Made by a program: the position numbers and the translations under genes
From: Streptomyces sp. NBC_01716
GTDB taxonomy: Bacteria; Actinomycetota; Actinomycetes; Streptomycetales; Streptomycetaceae
Length of the DNA: 64,000 nucleotides
Reading direction: 5' to 3'
NCBI RefSeq assembly: GCF_036248275.1
Contig: NZ_CP109181.1
Coordinates: forward strand, 2,976,001-3,040,000
The notes under the pieces: generated by a model
What the model was told of the DNA's origin: nothing
Database searches by the model: none
What the model saw: only the letters and a program-made list of their open reading frames with translations
Shown: one piece after another, positions 44,341 through 54,013 of the stretch
Position numbering within the stretch: position 1 is the stretch's first letter
How the letters are laid out: every line of letters begins with the position of its first letter

Positions 44341-45567
44341 ATGGGACCTGCTCATGTAGTCGGCGCGACGGTCGTCGACGGATCGGGGCGCGATCCCGGC
44401 CAAGTCGACATCACCATCGAGAACGGCGGCATCACCCGACTCGGTGCCTCCAGCGCGCACGGCGAGCGTCTCGATGCCGAGGGATTGACGATGACGCCCG
44501 GCCTGATCGACGCCCACGTCCACCTGGGCCTGTCGAGCCCGATCCAGCCGCACTTCTCGTTTCAGATCAGCGCCGCCGAGATCGCGGCGGACATCTTCGC
44601 CACGGCCGGCGCGACGCTCGACGCCGGCTTCACCACCGTTCGCGACACCGGCGGGATCGACGGCGGTGTCGTCACCGCGATCGCGAAGGGCAAGGTCAGA
44701 GGGCCGCGCGTCCTGTCCTGCGGACCTGTTCAGTGCCAGATCGGCGGGCACGGCTACTACGGAGCCGACTGGGAACCCACCGAGCTGTGGAGCAGCCACC
44801 ACATCCCGGGCCTGTGCGCCCTCTCGATGATGGCGGGCAACGCGGACGAGCTGCGGCGCAACGTCCGTGAAGCCTTCCGTCGCGGAGCGTCCTTCCTGAA
44901 GCTCTGCGTGACCGGCGGAGTGGTGGGCGCGCATGATCGGCTGACCGACACCCAGTTCACCGTCGACGAGATCGCTGTCGCGGTTCAGGAAGCTGCGGCA
45001 CGGAACACCTATGTGACAGTTCACGCCCACAACAACGAGGGCATTCGCAACGCGGTCGAGGCCGGTGTGCGCTGTGTCGAGCACGGCACCAGCCTCGACG
45101 AATCCACAGCGACGCTGATGGCCGCTCGCGAGGTTGCCCTCGTACCCACGTTCGCCGTCGTCGAGCAACTGCTGCACGACACCGCCGGAGCCGGTCTCGC
45201 CGAGTCGGCCCGCGACCGGGCCAAGGGCGTACGCGAGCAGATGACGGAGGCGCTCGCTGTCGCCAAGCAAGCCGGAGTGCGGATCGGGCTGGGTTCCGAT
45301 CTCATCGGTCCGGCCCAGGGCCGTCGCGGCAGAGAACTCAGCCTGCGCGCAGCCCTTGAGACGCCGATGGAAGCTCTCGTGGCGGCGACGCGGACCAACG
45401 CCGAGATCCTCGGCCTGTCCGGCCAGGTGGGTGTCATCGCTCCCGGCGCGCAGGCAGACCTCGTTCTCTGGAACGGCAACCCGCTCGAAGACCCAGACCT
45501 GTTCTCCGACCCCACCAACGCCGTCCTCGTAATCCAGGCCGGCCAGATCGTGAAGGACCTCAGATGA
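44341..45567 (+). CDS. Amidohydrolase (imidazolonepropionase/Xaa-Pro dipeptidase-like)
   Basis: A 408-residue metal-dependent amidohydrolase. The signature HxH is in GLIDAHVHLGL, the Lys ligand candidate is in SFLKLCVTGG, further His ligands are in TVHAHNNEGI and CVEHGTSLDE, and the metal Asp is in LGSDLIGP. The C-terminal AQADLVLWNGNPLEDP closes the composite beta domain. A GGAGGA site precedes ATG 44341. The subgroup (COG1228) acts on prolidase-type dipeptides, N-acyl amino acids or cyclic imides. Its stop overlaps the esterase start (ATGA), so both are made together, probably under the TetR regulator. Confidence 0.88.
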   Translation: MGPAHVVGATVVDGSGRDPGQVDITIENGGITRLGASSAHGERLDAEGLTMTPGLIDAHVHLGLSSPIQPHFSFQISAAEIAADIFATAGATLDAGFTTVRDTGGIDGGVVTAIAKGKVRGPRVLSCGPVQCQIGGHGYYGADWEPTELWSSHHIPGLCALSMMAGNADELRRNVREAFRRGASFLKLCVTGGVVGAHDRLTDTQFTVDEIAVAVQEAAARNTYVTVHAHNNEGIRNAVEAGVRCVEHGTSLDESTATLMAAREVALVPTFAVVEQLLHDTAGAGLAESARDRAKGVREQMTEALAVAKQAGVRIGLGSDLIGPAQGRRGRELSLRAALETPMEALVAATRTNAEILGLSGQVGVIAPGAQADLVLWNGNPLEDPDLFSDPTNAVLVIQAGQIVKDLR

Positions 45568-46418
45568 GCACCATGTGGCAGGGCTGCCTCCCCCACACCG
45601 ACTACTTCGAGATGCGCTCCAGCGGTGGGCACGACTACGGCGTCTGGGTCACCACGCCACCGGGCTACGACCCTGCCGCTGCGCAAGCGCCTGTCGTGTA
45701 CGTGCTCGACGGCAACTGGGCCGTGGGCATGACCGCCCCACTCATCGTCACCCAACTGGACCCCATGCAGCCGATTCAGCCCTACATCCAAGTCAGCGTG
45801 GGGTACGCGGGCGAGGAAGCAGAGCACTGGGAGCGGTTGCGCAACCGAGACCTCGTGCCCCCCGGCGAACCCATCGCGAAGGAGTTCGTCGACGCGGTGG
45901 AGATGGGGGTCGAAGGGGGCACGATGACTCGCGAGCAAGCCGACGCCTACCTCGCTGAATTGAGCGACAGCCGCGGGGATATGTTCCTGAACTTCCTTAC
46001 CGACGACCTGCACCCGCGGATCGAACGCGACTACGGCACAGCCCCGAGCGGTCACGGCCTCTTCGGCTATTCCTACGGCGGACTCTTCAGTCTCTACGCC
46101 TGGCTCACCAATAACACCTTCTTCGAGAGCATCGGCGCAGGCAGCCCCGGCATTATCAATGCGGACAGTCAGGTCTTCGCTCGTCTTCAAGCAATGGGTG
46201 ACACCCTGCCCGCTACCAAACTTCACGTGACCTTCAACGACCGCGAGATCCTCGGAGACCTGGCGGTCTACCAGAATCTCTCGAAGAACGCGGCCACGTT
46301 CCTTCACCGCCTCACCTCACGCAGCGGATCCGTCACCAGCGCACTCATGCGCGATACACACGTGACTGGGCTGCAGGCATCGTTCCTCAGCTACCTCAGG
46401 ACCTGCCGTGCCCAGTAA
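45564..46418 (+). CDS. Alpha/beta-hydrolase esterase (COG2819 type)
   Basis: A 284-residue serine esterase resembling IroE/Fes-like and other COG2819 hydrolases. The nucleophile elbow is GYSYGG (GxSxGG), the opening VWVTTPPGYDP and VVYVLDGNWAVG are typical of the group, and the last His candidate is in RDTHVTG. No signal peptide is seen. It overlaps the amidohydrolase by four bases. A joint role in opening an ester and an amide bond of one compound is a reasonable guess. The substrate is unknown. Confidence 0.85.
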   Translation: MSTMWQGCLPHTDYFEMRSSGGHDYGVWVTTPPGYDPAAAQAPVVYVLDGNWAVGMTAPLIVTQLDPMQPIQPYIQVSVGYAGEEAEHWERLRNRDLVPPGEPIAKEFVDAVEMGVEGGTMTREQADAYLAELSDSRGDMFLNFLTDDLHPRIERDYGTAPSGHGLFGYSYGGLFSLYAWLTNNTFFESIGAGSPGIINADSQVFARLQAMGDTLPATKLHVTFNDREILGDLAVYQNLSKNAATFLHRLTSRSGSVTSALMRDTHVTGLQASFLSYLRTCRAQ

Positions 46419-46514
46419 GCCTGGACGCCGCGGCTCTGCCTGACCGCCGCGCTGGGCGGCGGCGTTCCTGGCCAGTGCCGCCGCCCCGAGTTCCTGTTCT
46501 CTGGAGGTGTGCGG

Positions 46515-47930
46515 GTGACCGAGCGGGACTTCGCCAGCACGACGCCCCCTGCCGTGGGTATCGCCGAAGCACTCAGGCGACGGCTGCCCGCTGGCCGGGT
46601 GGTGACTGATCCGGACATCGTCGCCGGTCTCTCCCACGACCAGGCGGTGTGGGCGCCTGTCGGCCGAGCGGTGGCCGTCGTGCGCGCCAAGAGCACCGAC
46701 GAGGTCCGGACCGTGGTTCGTGCGTGCCTGGAGCAAGGAGTCCCGTTGGTTGCACGCGGCGCCGGTACTGGATTGTCGGGGGGCGCCAATGCCGTCGAAG
46801 GCGGCGTGATCCTCGCGCTGGACGGCATGGATCGGGTGCTGGAGGTCGACGAGCTGGAGCGCCTCGCCGTCGTGCAGCCCGGTGTGGTCAACGACGACCT
46901 GCGCGCCCATGTAGCGGCGCTCGGCCTGTGGTACCCGCCAGACCCCGCCAGTTCGCCCTGGTCGACCATTGGGGGAAATGTCGCGACGAACGCCGGCGGA
47001 GTGTGCTGCGTCAAGTACGGCGTCACTCGCGACTATGTCATCGGTTTGGAGGTCGTGACCGGCACGGGCGAGGTGGTCCGGCTCGGGCGCCGTACGTCGA
47101 AGGGGGTCGCCGGCTACGACCTTGTGGGCCTCATGGTCGGTGCCGAAGGCACTCTTGGCGTCGTCACCGAGATCACGGTCCGGCTGCGACGCCTGCCTCC
47201 GGCCGGCGTGACCGCCGTCGGCTACTTCGACAGCGTCGGGCAGGCCGGTGACGCGGTGCGTGCGACGGCTGCCGCCGGGCTGCGGCCGGCCGCGCTGGAA
47301 CTCGTCGACCGGCACTGCCTGCGCGCGGTCGATGCCTGGAAGAACATGGGGCTCTCCGCCGAGGCGGCCGTGGTCCTCCTGGCCCGCTTCGACGACGATG
47401 GCCCCGCCGCCGAGGAGGGCGCCCGTCGGATGGTCGACTGCTTCCGCGGGGCCGGCTCTACCTGGGCGGACCGGTCGGAGACAGAGGAAGAGGCCGAGAT
47501 GCTCTTCGCGGCCCGCCGGCTGGCCTTCCCCGCGCTCGAGCGGCTGGGGCCGGTACTCACGGAGGACGTCTGTGTGCCCATCGGGGCGGTGGCGGAGATG
47601 CTTGCCCGCATCGACCGGACCGCGGAGAGGCACCGGATCACCATCGCTAACATCGCGCACGTCGGCGACGGCAACTTGCATCCGCTGCTGGTGACGGAAC
47701 ACGGTGACGCGGCGGCTCAGGTCCGGGCCCGCGCGGCGTTCGACGACATCATCGCGGACGCCCTTGAACTGGGTGGGACGCTGACTGGTGAGCACGGTGT
47801 GGGACTGCTCAAGCGCCCCGGCCTCACCCGTGAACTCGGCCCGGCCGTCCTGGAGATGCATCGCGCGGTGAAGCGTGCTCTCGACCCGGCCGGGATTCTC
47901 AACCCTGGCAAAGTTTTCGGACCGGCATGA
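46515..47930 (+). CDS. FAD-binding oxidoreductase (GlcD/D-2-hydroxyacid dehydrogenase-like)
   Basis: A 471-residue flavoprotein of the vanillyl-alcohol oxidase superfamily. The FAD-binding PCMH domain has RGAGTGLSGGANAVEGGVIL and GGNVATNAGGVCCVKYGVT; the C-terminal cap has HVGDGNLHPL and LTGEHGVGLLKR, as in glycolate and D-lactate dehydrogenases. GTG 46515 lies seven bases after GGAGG; a GTG at 46509 is too close. It is about 100 bases after the esterase and may be part of the same unit. Likely substrates are 2-hydroxy acids, perhaps those released by the esterase. Confidence 0.9.
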   Translation: MTERDFASTTPPAVGIAEALRRRLPAGRVVTDPDIVAGLSHDQAVWAPVGRAVAVVRAKSTDEVRTVVRACLEQGVPLVARGAGTGLSGGANAVEGGVILALDGMDRVLEVDELERLAVVQPGVVNDDLRAHVAALGLWYPPDPASSPWSTIGGNVATNAGGVCCVKYGVTRDYVIGLEVVTGTGEVVRLGRRTSKGVAGYDLVGLMVGAEGTLGVVTEITVRLRRLPPAGVTAVGYFDSVGQAGDAVRATAAAGLRPAALELVDRHCLRAVDAWKNMGLSAEAAVVLLARFDDDGPAAEEGARRMVDCFRGAGSTWADRSETEEEAEMLFAARRLAFPALERLGPVLTEDVCVPIGAVAEMLARIDRTAERHRITIANIAHVGDGNLHPLLVTEHGDAAAQVRARAAFDDIIADALELGGTLTGEHGVGLLKRPGLTRELGPAVLEMHRAVKRALDPAGILNPGKVFGPA

Positions 47931-47954
47931 CCCCTTGGCCAAGTAGGGGGCATC

Positions 47955-48276
47955 TCATTTGGCGAGTCTGCGGTAGCAGATGAGGGTGCAGGCGATGCTG
48001 GCCCGGAGAGCCATTGCCGCAGGTGACGGTAGTCGTAGCCCTTGTCGGCGTGGAGCTTGCCTGGCTTGCGGCGGCGAGGTCCTCGGCGGGATCGAATCGG
48101 AGGTATGCCCTTCACCAGCGGGATCAGGGCCTGGCTGTCGTGAACGTTAGCGCCGGATATCCCGACGGAGATGGGCAGACCGGTCCGCTCGGTGATCAGA
48201 TGGATCTTCGACCCGTACTTGCCCCGGTCGACAGGATTCGGGCCTGTCAGGTCCCCCTTTTCAGGGCCCGCATGTT
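47955..48276 (-). mobile_element. IS5-type transposase remnant with internal deletion
   Basis: On the minus strand the frame shows GDLTGPNPVDRGKYGSK, then GISGANVHDSQAL and KLHADKGYDYRHLRQWL, the centre of an IS5-family DDE transposase. At about 48005-48015 it jumps, with a frame change, to ASIACTLICYRRLAK and a stop, the C-terminus of the same kind of protein. About 50-60 residues including the catalytic Glu region are missing. The N-terminus is also gone. The rest of the gap to 48460 shows nothing identifiable. Confidence 0.75.
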
Positions 48277-48460
48277 CACCGAACTGAAGGAGCTGAGGCG
48301 CCGCACCGGACCGAACTGGGTGGTCGATCTACCTGATGAGGCCGTCCTCCGTGACCGCCTCATTTTCGAGGCTGCCACGGAAGACGGCAGTGATCGTGGG
48401 GGCCACCAGTCGCATTTCATACGGAGATCTCATTTCCCCAGATCAGCGACGTGGTGGAAT

Positions 48461-49549
48461 TCATACATTGAACCTGAACTCCACCACGTCGCCGTCCTGC
48501 ATCACGTAGTCCTTGCCCTCCATGCGGGCCTTGCCCTTGGCGCGGGATTCCGTGACCGAGCCCGCTTCCACCAGGTCGGCGAAGGAGATGATCTCCGCCT
48601 TGATGAAGCCCTTCTGGAAGTCCGTGTGGATCACGCCCGCCGCCTCGGGGGCCGTCGCGCCCTGTTTGATCGTCCAGGCGCGGGTTTCCTTCGGGCCTGC
48701 CGTCAGGTACGTCTGGAGGCCCAGGGTCGCGAAGCCGACGCGGCCCAGGGTGGCGAGGCCCGGTTCGTCCTGGCCCATGGACTGGAGCAGTTCGAGGGCC
48801 TCGTCGTCGTCCAGTTCGATCAGTTCGGACTCGATCTTGGCGTTCAGGAAGATCGCCTCGGCCGGGGCGACGAGGGCGCGCTGTTCGTTCTTGAAGTCCT
48901 CGTCGACCAGTTCGTCCTCGTCGACGTTGAAGACGTAGAGGAAGGGCTTGGTGGTGAGCAGGTGCAGCTCATGGAGGAGCCGGCCCTTCTCCGTGCCCGC
49001 CGAGATGCCCGCGGCGAAGAGCGTCGTGCCGGCTTCGAGGATCTTCTGGGCCTCCTCGACCGCCGCCAGGACGGCGACCTTCTCCTTCTGGAGGCGGGAC
49101 TCCTTCGTCAGCCTCGGGACGGCCTTCTCGACCGACTGGAGGTCGGCGAGGATCAGTTCGGTGTTGATCGTCTCGATGTCGTCCTTCGGCGAGACCTTGC
49201 CGTCGACGTGTACGACGTTCTCGTCCTTGAAGGCCCTGATGACCTGACAGATCGCGTCGGACTCACGGATGTTCGCCAGGAACTTGTTGCCCAGGCCCTC
49301 GCCCTCCGACGCGCCGCGCACGATGCCCGCGATGTCGACGAAGTCGACGGTGGCGGGGAGGATCTTCTGCGAGCCGAAGATCCCGGCGAGGACGGCCAGG
49401 CGCGGGTCGGGGACGCCGACCACGCCCACGTTGGGCTCGATCGTGGCGAACGGGTAGTTGGCCGCCAGCACGTCGTTCTTGGTCAGGGCGTTGAACAGGG
49501 TCGACTTGCCGACATTCGGCAGACCGACGATTCCGATCGTGAGCGACAC
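48461..49549 (-). CDS. ychF: Redox-regulated ATPase YchF (OLA1-like)
   Basis: A 362-residue universally conserved P-loop NTPase that binds ribosomes and prefers ATP. The P-loop is GLPNVGKST, switch II region [19 protein letters not shown], the altered specificity loop is NVDEDE in place of NKxD, a coiled-coil lies in the middle, and the TGS domain ends with [23 protein letters not shown] 49549 is the right start because the family begins at [13 protein letters not shown]; the longer frame adds 90 unrelated residues. It is the first core gene after the IS remnant. It is transcribed away from the DUF6542 gene. Confidence 0.95.
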   Translation of the reverse strand: MSLTIGIVGLPNVGKSTLFNALTKNDVLAANYPFATIEPNVGVVGVPDPRLAVLAGIFGSQKILPATVDFVDIAGIVRGASEGEGLGNKFLANIRESDAICQVIRAFKDENVVHVDGKVSPKDDIETINTELILADLQSVEKAVPRLTKESRLQKEKVAVLAAVEEAQKILEAGTTLFAAGISAGTEKGRLLHELHLLTTKPFLYVFNVDEDELVDEDFKNEQRALVAPAEAIFLNAKIESELIELDDDEALELLQSMGQDEPGLATLGRVGFATLGLQTYLTAGPKETRAWTIKQGATAPEAAGVIHTDFQKGFIKAEIISFADLVEAGSVTESRAKGKARMEGKDYVMQDGDVVEFRFNV

Positions 49550-49800
49550 GTTGGCGACTTCCTGAAGTGAGGACCTGGAGTGAGGACCGGCTGGGCCTGT
49601 ACGGCGGGGGTGGCCGCCCGGACGGGGGCCGATCCCCCAGTTTACGGGCGCCCCGCCCCCGCGGCGGACGGCAGTCGGTACGGCAGATGGCGGCATCCGG
49701 CGGCGCGACACGCCCAGCCTCCGTCGAACGCAACGCCAAGGTCGTCCAAAGGGCGTGTCCATCGCCTGAATCCGACACCCATGCGACCTAGGTTGATCCG

Positions 49801-50433
49801 GTGGAGCAGCACAGGACACGTCCCCCCCAGCGCCGGCCGCGGCCTGCGCAGAGCCCTCTCCGTCCGCGAGGCGCCGGCGGTGAGGCCGCCGCCGTGTACC
49901 GGGTTCCCGCGCCGACCACGCGCCGGGTGCCGCCTGTCGTGCTCACCCTGCGCAGACTGCCGAATCCCCGGCTGACCGGGCTGGGCGCCGGGCTCTTCGC
50001 CGCCGCCACGATGTTCGTGATCGGGTGCCTGGACGAGCTGCTGTTCGACGGGGAGCCGCTGGTCTACGGGGTGCTTTTCCTGCCTGTCAGTGCCTTGGCC
50101 GCGCTCTGGGTACGGACCGCCGATCTGGTGACCGCCCCGATCACCGTGCCGATCGCCTTCGCCTTCGGCACCCTCCCGATCTCCGGCGGGACCGGCGGTT
50201 TCGGCGGGCAGACGATGGCCGTCGTCACCGCGCTCGCCGTACAGGCGGGCTGGCTGTACGGCGGCACGCTCGTCGCCGGGCTCATCGCCTCCGTACGGAA
50301 GGTGCGTCAGATGGGCCGTCGGCAGCGCGCACGCGACCTGGCCGCGCGCGGCGGCGGCCAGGGAACGGGGACGGCGACCGGGACCGGGACGGGGACAAGC
50401 GCCAAGGCGGGCGCCGTCGCCCGCCGCGGCTGA
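49801..50433 (+). CDS. DUF6542 membrane protein
   Basis: A 210-residue protein typical of Streptomyces beside ychF. A basic, Pro-rich N-terminal stretch of about 55 residues precedes four predicted membrane segments between about residues 58 and 165 (for example LTGLGAGLFAAATMFVIG). The tail is basic and then Gly/Thr-rich (GTGTATGTGTGTSAK), encoded by a GGGAC-type tandem repeat at about 50365-50400. No enzymatic motif is seen and function is unknown. GTG 49801 is the likely start. It converges on ppgK with nine bases between. Confidence 0.7.
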   Translation: MEQHRTRPPQRRPRPAQSPLRPRGAGGEAAAVYRVPAPTTRRVPPVVLTLRRLPNPRLTGLGAGLFAAATMFVIGCLDELLFDGEPLVYGVLFLPVSALAALWVRTADLVTAPITVPIAFAFGTLPISGGTGGFGGQTMAVVTALAVQAGWLYGGTLVAGLIASVRKVRQMGRRQRARDLAARGGGQGTGTATGTGTGTSAKAGAVARRG

Positions 50434-50442
50434 TTCCCCTTC

Positions 50443-51180
50443 TCAGTGCTCCGCGGCCGTCATCGCCGCACCCACGATGCCCGCGTTGTTCTGAAGCTCC
50501 GCCGGAACAATCTCCGCCTTGATGCCCTCGATGAGCGGAATGAACCGGTCCGCCTTGCGGCTGACCCCGCCGCCGATGATGAACAGTTCCGGCGAGAACA
50601 GCATCTCCAGGTGCGCCAGATACTTCTGCACCCGGTGCGCCCAGTGGTGCCAGCTGAGGTCGTGGTCGTCCTTGGCCTTGGTCGACGCGTGCTTCTCCGC
50701 GTCGTGGCCGTTCAGCTCCAGATGACCCAGCTCGGTGTTCGGCACGAGCCTGCCGTCGATGAAGAGGGCGCTGCCGATCCCCGTACCGAAGGTCAGCAGG
50801 AAGACGGTGCCCTGGCGGCCCTTCCCCGCGCCGAAGGTCATCTCGGCCACCCCCGCCGCGTCCCCGTCGTTGAGGATCGTGACGGGCAGGCCCAGCCGCT
50901 CGCCGAGCAGGCTGCCGGCGTCCGTGTCGATCCAGCGCTTGTCGACATTGGCCGCCGTACGGATCACCGACCCCGTGACCACTCCCGGGAAGGTGACGCC
51001 CACCGGGCCGGACCAGTTGAAGTGCTCGACCACCTCGACGACGCGGTCGGCCACCTCGTCGGGGGTGGCCGGCTGCGGGGTGAGCACTTTGTGACGCGGC
51101 TCGGCCAACTCGCCGCGTTCCAGGTCCACGGGCGCGCCCTTGATGCCAGAGCCGCCGATGTCCACTCCGAAGACGTTCAT
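50443..51180 (-). CDS. ppgK: Polyphosphate glucokinase
   Basis: A 245-residue ROK-family glucokinase that phosphorylates glucose with polyphosphate or ATP. The phosphate loops are DIGGSGIKGA and LTFGTGIGSALF, the sugar-binding stretch is ELGHLELNGHDAEKHAS, and IIGGGVSRKADRF is the adenosine motif. Length is standard. ATG 51180 (MNVFGVDIGG) is the family start; the longer frame runs back into ispH. It follows ispH by 34 bases on the same strand and may be co-transcribed. It is the classical main glucose kinase type in actinomycetes together with GlkA. Confidence 0.93.
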   Translation of the reverse strand: MNVFGVDIGGSGIKGAPVDLERGELAEPRHKVLTPQPATPDEVADRVVEVVEHFNWSGPVGVTFPGVVTGSVIRTAANVDKRWIDTDAGSLLGERLGLPVTILNDGDAAGVAEMTFGAGKGRQGTVFLLTFGTGIGSALFIDGRLVPNTELGHLELNGHDAEKHASTKAKDDHDLSWHHWAHRVQKYLAHLEMLFSPELFIIGGGVSRKADRFIPLIEGIKAEIVPAELQNNAGIVGAAMTAAEH

Positions 51181-51214
51181 GGACGCAACGTTACGGGGAG
51201 ATGACCAAGCCCCT

Positions 51215-52252
51215 CTACTTCTCGGCCAGGTGTGCGGCCTCCGCCCGCAGGTCACGGCGGAGTTCCTTCGGGAGCGAGAAGACGATCGACTCCTCGGCCG
51301 CCTTGACGATCTCGACGTCCTCGAAGCCGTACGTGGTGAGCCACTCCAGGACACCCTCGACCAGGATCTCGGGGACGGACGCGCCCGAGGTGACCCCGAC
51401 CGTGCTGACGCCTTCCAGCCACGCCTCGTCGATCTCGTCGGCCGAGTCCACGAGATGGGCGTCGCGGGAGCCCGCGCCGATGGCGACCTCCACGAGCCGT
51501 ACGGAGTTGGAGGAGTTCTTCGAGCCGACGACGATGACAAGGTCCGCGTCGGCGCCCATCTGCTTGACGGCGATCTGCCGGTTCTGCGTCGCGTAGCAGA
51601 TGTCGTCGCTCGGCGGTGCGATGAGCAGCGGGAACTTCTCCTTGAGTTTGTCGACCGTCTCCATCGTCTCGTCCACGGAGAGCGTCGTCTGCGAGAGCCA
51701 GACGACCTTGGACTCGTCGCGCACCTCGACGTTGGCGACGTCGCCGGGTCCGTCGACCAGCGTGATGTGGTCGGGAGCCTCGCCGGAGGTGCCGATGACC
51801 TCTTCATGGCCGTCGTGGCCGATCAGCAGGATGTCGTAGTCCTCGTTGGCGAAGCGGACGGCTTCCTTGTGGACCTTGGTGACGAGGGGGCAGGTCGCGT
51901 CGATGGTCGCGAGCTTGCGCTCGGCCGCCTCGTCGTGGACGACGGGGGCCACGCCGTGCGCGGAGAACATGACGATCGATCCCTCGGGGACCTCCGCCGT
52001 CTCCTCGACGAAAATCGCGCCCTTCCGCTCAAGGGTCTGCACGACATACTTGTTGTGGACGATTTCGTGGCGGACATAGATCGGCGCCCCGTACTGCTCC
52101 AGAGCTTTCTCCACGGCGATCACGGCGCGGTCGACGCCCGCGCAGTAACCACGGGGCGCGGCGAGCAGGACGCGTTTGCCGGCGCGGCGCGCGGCGTCTC
52201 CACTGGGGGCGGCGGCGGGCGACGGGCTGGGCGTAGCAGTCATGTCCACCAT
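51215..52252 (-). CDS. ispH: 4-hydroxy-3-methylbut-2-enyl diphosphate reductase
   Basis: A 345-residue IspH (LytB), the last enzyme of the methylerythritol phosphate route to isoprenoid precursors. It carries a [4Fe-4S] cluster held by three cysteines seen here in [20 protein letters not shown] and [11 protein letters not shown], and substrate residues such as HGVAP and SKNSSNS. The N-terminal about 25 residues are Ala/Pro/Ser-rich and variable in the family. Two ATGs (52252 and 52243) are possible; the GATGGTGG before the second could act as ribosome site. It is divergent from the APC permease. Confidence 0.95.
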   Translation of the reverse strand: MVDMTATPSPSPAAAPSGDAARRAGKRVLLAAPRGYCAGVDRAVIAVEKALEQYGAPIYVRHEIVHNKYVVQTLERKGAIFVEETAEVPEGSIVMFSAHGVAPVVHDEAAERKLATIDATCPLVTKVHKEAVRFANEDYDILLIGHDGHEEVIGTSGEAPDHITLVDGPGDVANVEVRDESKVVWLSQTTLSVDETMETVDKLKEKFPLLIAPPSDDICYATQNRQIAVKQMGADADLVIVVGSKNSSNSVRLVEVAIGAGSRDAHLVDSADEIDEAWLEGVSTVGVTSGASVPEILVEGVLEWLTTYGFEDVEIVKAAEESIVFSLPKELRRDLRAEAAHLAEK

Positions 52253-52332
52253 CGTAAGGCCGTCCAGAAGAGGCGGAAGATCACCTGTCGGGCCGACACT
52301 GAGGCCCTGAGTGATCGACGGAGGGACGCGCG

Positions 52333-53883
52333 ATGGCCGGCAGCGGTGCGGACGGTTCGGGCGGTGCGGGGGATGCGGGGGATGCGGACGCTTCGGGTGG
52401 TTCGGACCCGCGTACGGGCGGCGACGGTGCCGGCGGCTTCGACCTGGATCCGGGACCGGACCTGAGTTCGGACGTACCTGCGGGCGTACCCGGGGGCGGG
52501 CACACGGGCGGGCACGGCGAGGCGGGGGAAGTACCGGGCGAGGACGGCGGGCTGCGGCGGACTCTTGGATTCCGCGATCTCGTCGTCTACGGGCTTCTGT
52601 TCATCGCGCCCATGGCGCCCGTCGGCGTCTACGGCACGCTCGACGCCAAGTCGCACGGCGCCGTCGCGCTGGTCTACGTCTGCGCCACCGTCGCGATGGC
52701 CTTCACCGCCTTCAGTTACGCGCAGATGATCCGGGTCGCGCCGCAGGCCGGCTCGGTCTTCGCGTACGCGCGCAAAGGGCTCGGCGAGGGGCCCGGGTTC
52801 ATCGCCGGGTGGATGGCGATGCTCGACTATCTGCTGATCCCGGCCGTGGCGTATCTCTTCGCGGGCATCGCGATGGAGGCGCTGGTGCCCTCCGTCGACC
52901 GGTGGATCTGGACCGGGATCGCTGTCGTGATCACCACGCTGCTCAATCTCTGGGGTGTACGGGCCGCCGCGCGTGTCGGCTTCTTCGTACTCGCCATGGA
53001 GATCGTGGTGCTGATGGTGTTCGTGGTGTCGGCGATCGTGGTGCTCGTACGGGACGGGGCGACGCGCGGCTGGCTGTCCCCCTTCACCGGCGATATGGAC
53101 TTCTCCATGACGGCGGTCCTCGGCGCGGTGTCGGTCGCCGTGCTGTCGTATCTGGGCTTCGACGCGATCGCCTCCTTCGCCGAGGAGGTGACGGGCGGTT
53201 CGCGGAAGGTGGCGCGGGCGGTGCTGTTCTGTCTGGTGCTCGCCGGTGTGCTGTTCATCGCGCAGACGTATCTCGTGGCCCTGCTCGAACCGCTCAGTTC
53301 GGCGCAGCTGGCCGCCGACCCGGTCAAGCAGGGGTCGGCCTTCTACGACGCCGTGGACGCCTCCGTAGGAACGTGGCTGCACGACCTGGTCGCGGTGAGC
53401 AAGGCGATCGGCGCCGCGTTCGCCGCGCTGGCGGGGCAGGCAGCCGCCGGACGGCTGCTCTTCGCGATGGGCCGCGAACGGCGGCTGCCGCGGCTGTTGT
53501 CCCGTACGGACGCGGGGACGCCCCGGGTGGCGCTGCTGCTCGCGGCGGTGGTGACCCTCGTAGCCGCCGTGTGGGCGGCCAGGACCGGCGACGGGCTGGA
53601 TCATCTCGTGTCGGTGGTCGACATCGGGGCGCTGACGGCGTTCATCCTGCTGCACGCGTCGGTGGTCGGGTGGTTCGCGGTACGGCGCATGGAGGGCCGG
53701 CCGCGGATCATGGCGCATGTGGTGCTGCCGGTGGTCGGCGCGGCCGTGCTGGTCGCGGTGATCGTGGAGGCGGCGGGGACGGCGCAGGTGGTGGGCGCGA
53801 TCTGGCTGGCGATCGGACTGGTGGTGCTCGCGGTCCAGTGGCGTCGCGGCCGGGTCGCGCCGAAGGATCCGTCGATTCCATAG
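52333..53883 (+). CDS. APC-family amino acid permease
   Basis: A 516-residue transporter. The first about 75 residues are a disordered Gly/Asp-rich tail, unusual for the family. From about residue 76 twelve membrane spans are expected; the first is [18 protein letters not shown], and the conserved [20 protein letters not shown] and [13 protein letters not shown] segments mark it as an APC-type amino acid/cation symporter. It resembles putrescine importer or amino acid permease entries; the substrate is not predictable. ATG 52333 is the only good start. It is alone on its strand until xseA. Confidence 0.85.
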   Translation: MAGSGADGSGGAGDAGDADASGGSDPRTGGDGAGGFDLDPGPDLSSDVPAGVPGGGHTGGHGEAGEVPGEDGGLRRTLGFRDLVVYGLLFIAPMAPVGVYGTLDAKSHGAVALVYVCATVAMAFTAFSYAQMIRVAPQAGSVFAYARKGLGEGPGFIAGWMAMLDYLLIPAVAYLFAGIAMEALVPSVDRWIWTGIAVVITTLLNLWGVRAAARVGFFVLAMEIVVLMVFVVSAIVVLVRDGATRGWLSPFTGDMDFSMTAVLGAVSVAVLSYLGFDAIASFAEEVTGGSRKVARAVLFCLVLAGVLFIAQTYLVALLEPLSSAQLAADPVKQGSAFYDAVDASVGTWLHDLVAVSKAIGAAFAALAGQAAAGRLLFAMGRERRLPRLLSRTDAGTPRVALLLAAVVTLVAAVWAARTGDGLDHLVSVVDIGALTAFILLHASVVGWFAVRRMEGRPRIMAHVVLPVVGAAVLVAVIVEAAGTAQVVGAIWLAIGLVVLAVQWRRGRVAPKDPSIP

Positions 53884-54013
53884 GGTCCGTCGAGTCCCGC
53901 CACCCGTCGCGTACGTCGCGTGCGCCGCGCCCGTCCCCCACGTCCCGTAGGGACGGGACGAGCCCGCCCCGGCGTGGGCCGCGTTGTCAGAGGCGGCCGA
54001 TACGCTCGTCGGT

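Noticed and set aside
48014..49570. Plus-strand open frame of 518 codons over ychF
   Set aside because: Antisense to ychF, which is a certain gene; composition is that of a shadow.
50365..50400. GGGAC-type tandem repeat
   Set aside because: It lies inside the DUF6542 gene and simply encodes its Gly/Thr-rich tail.
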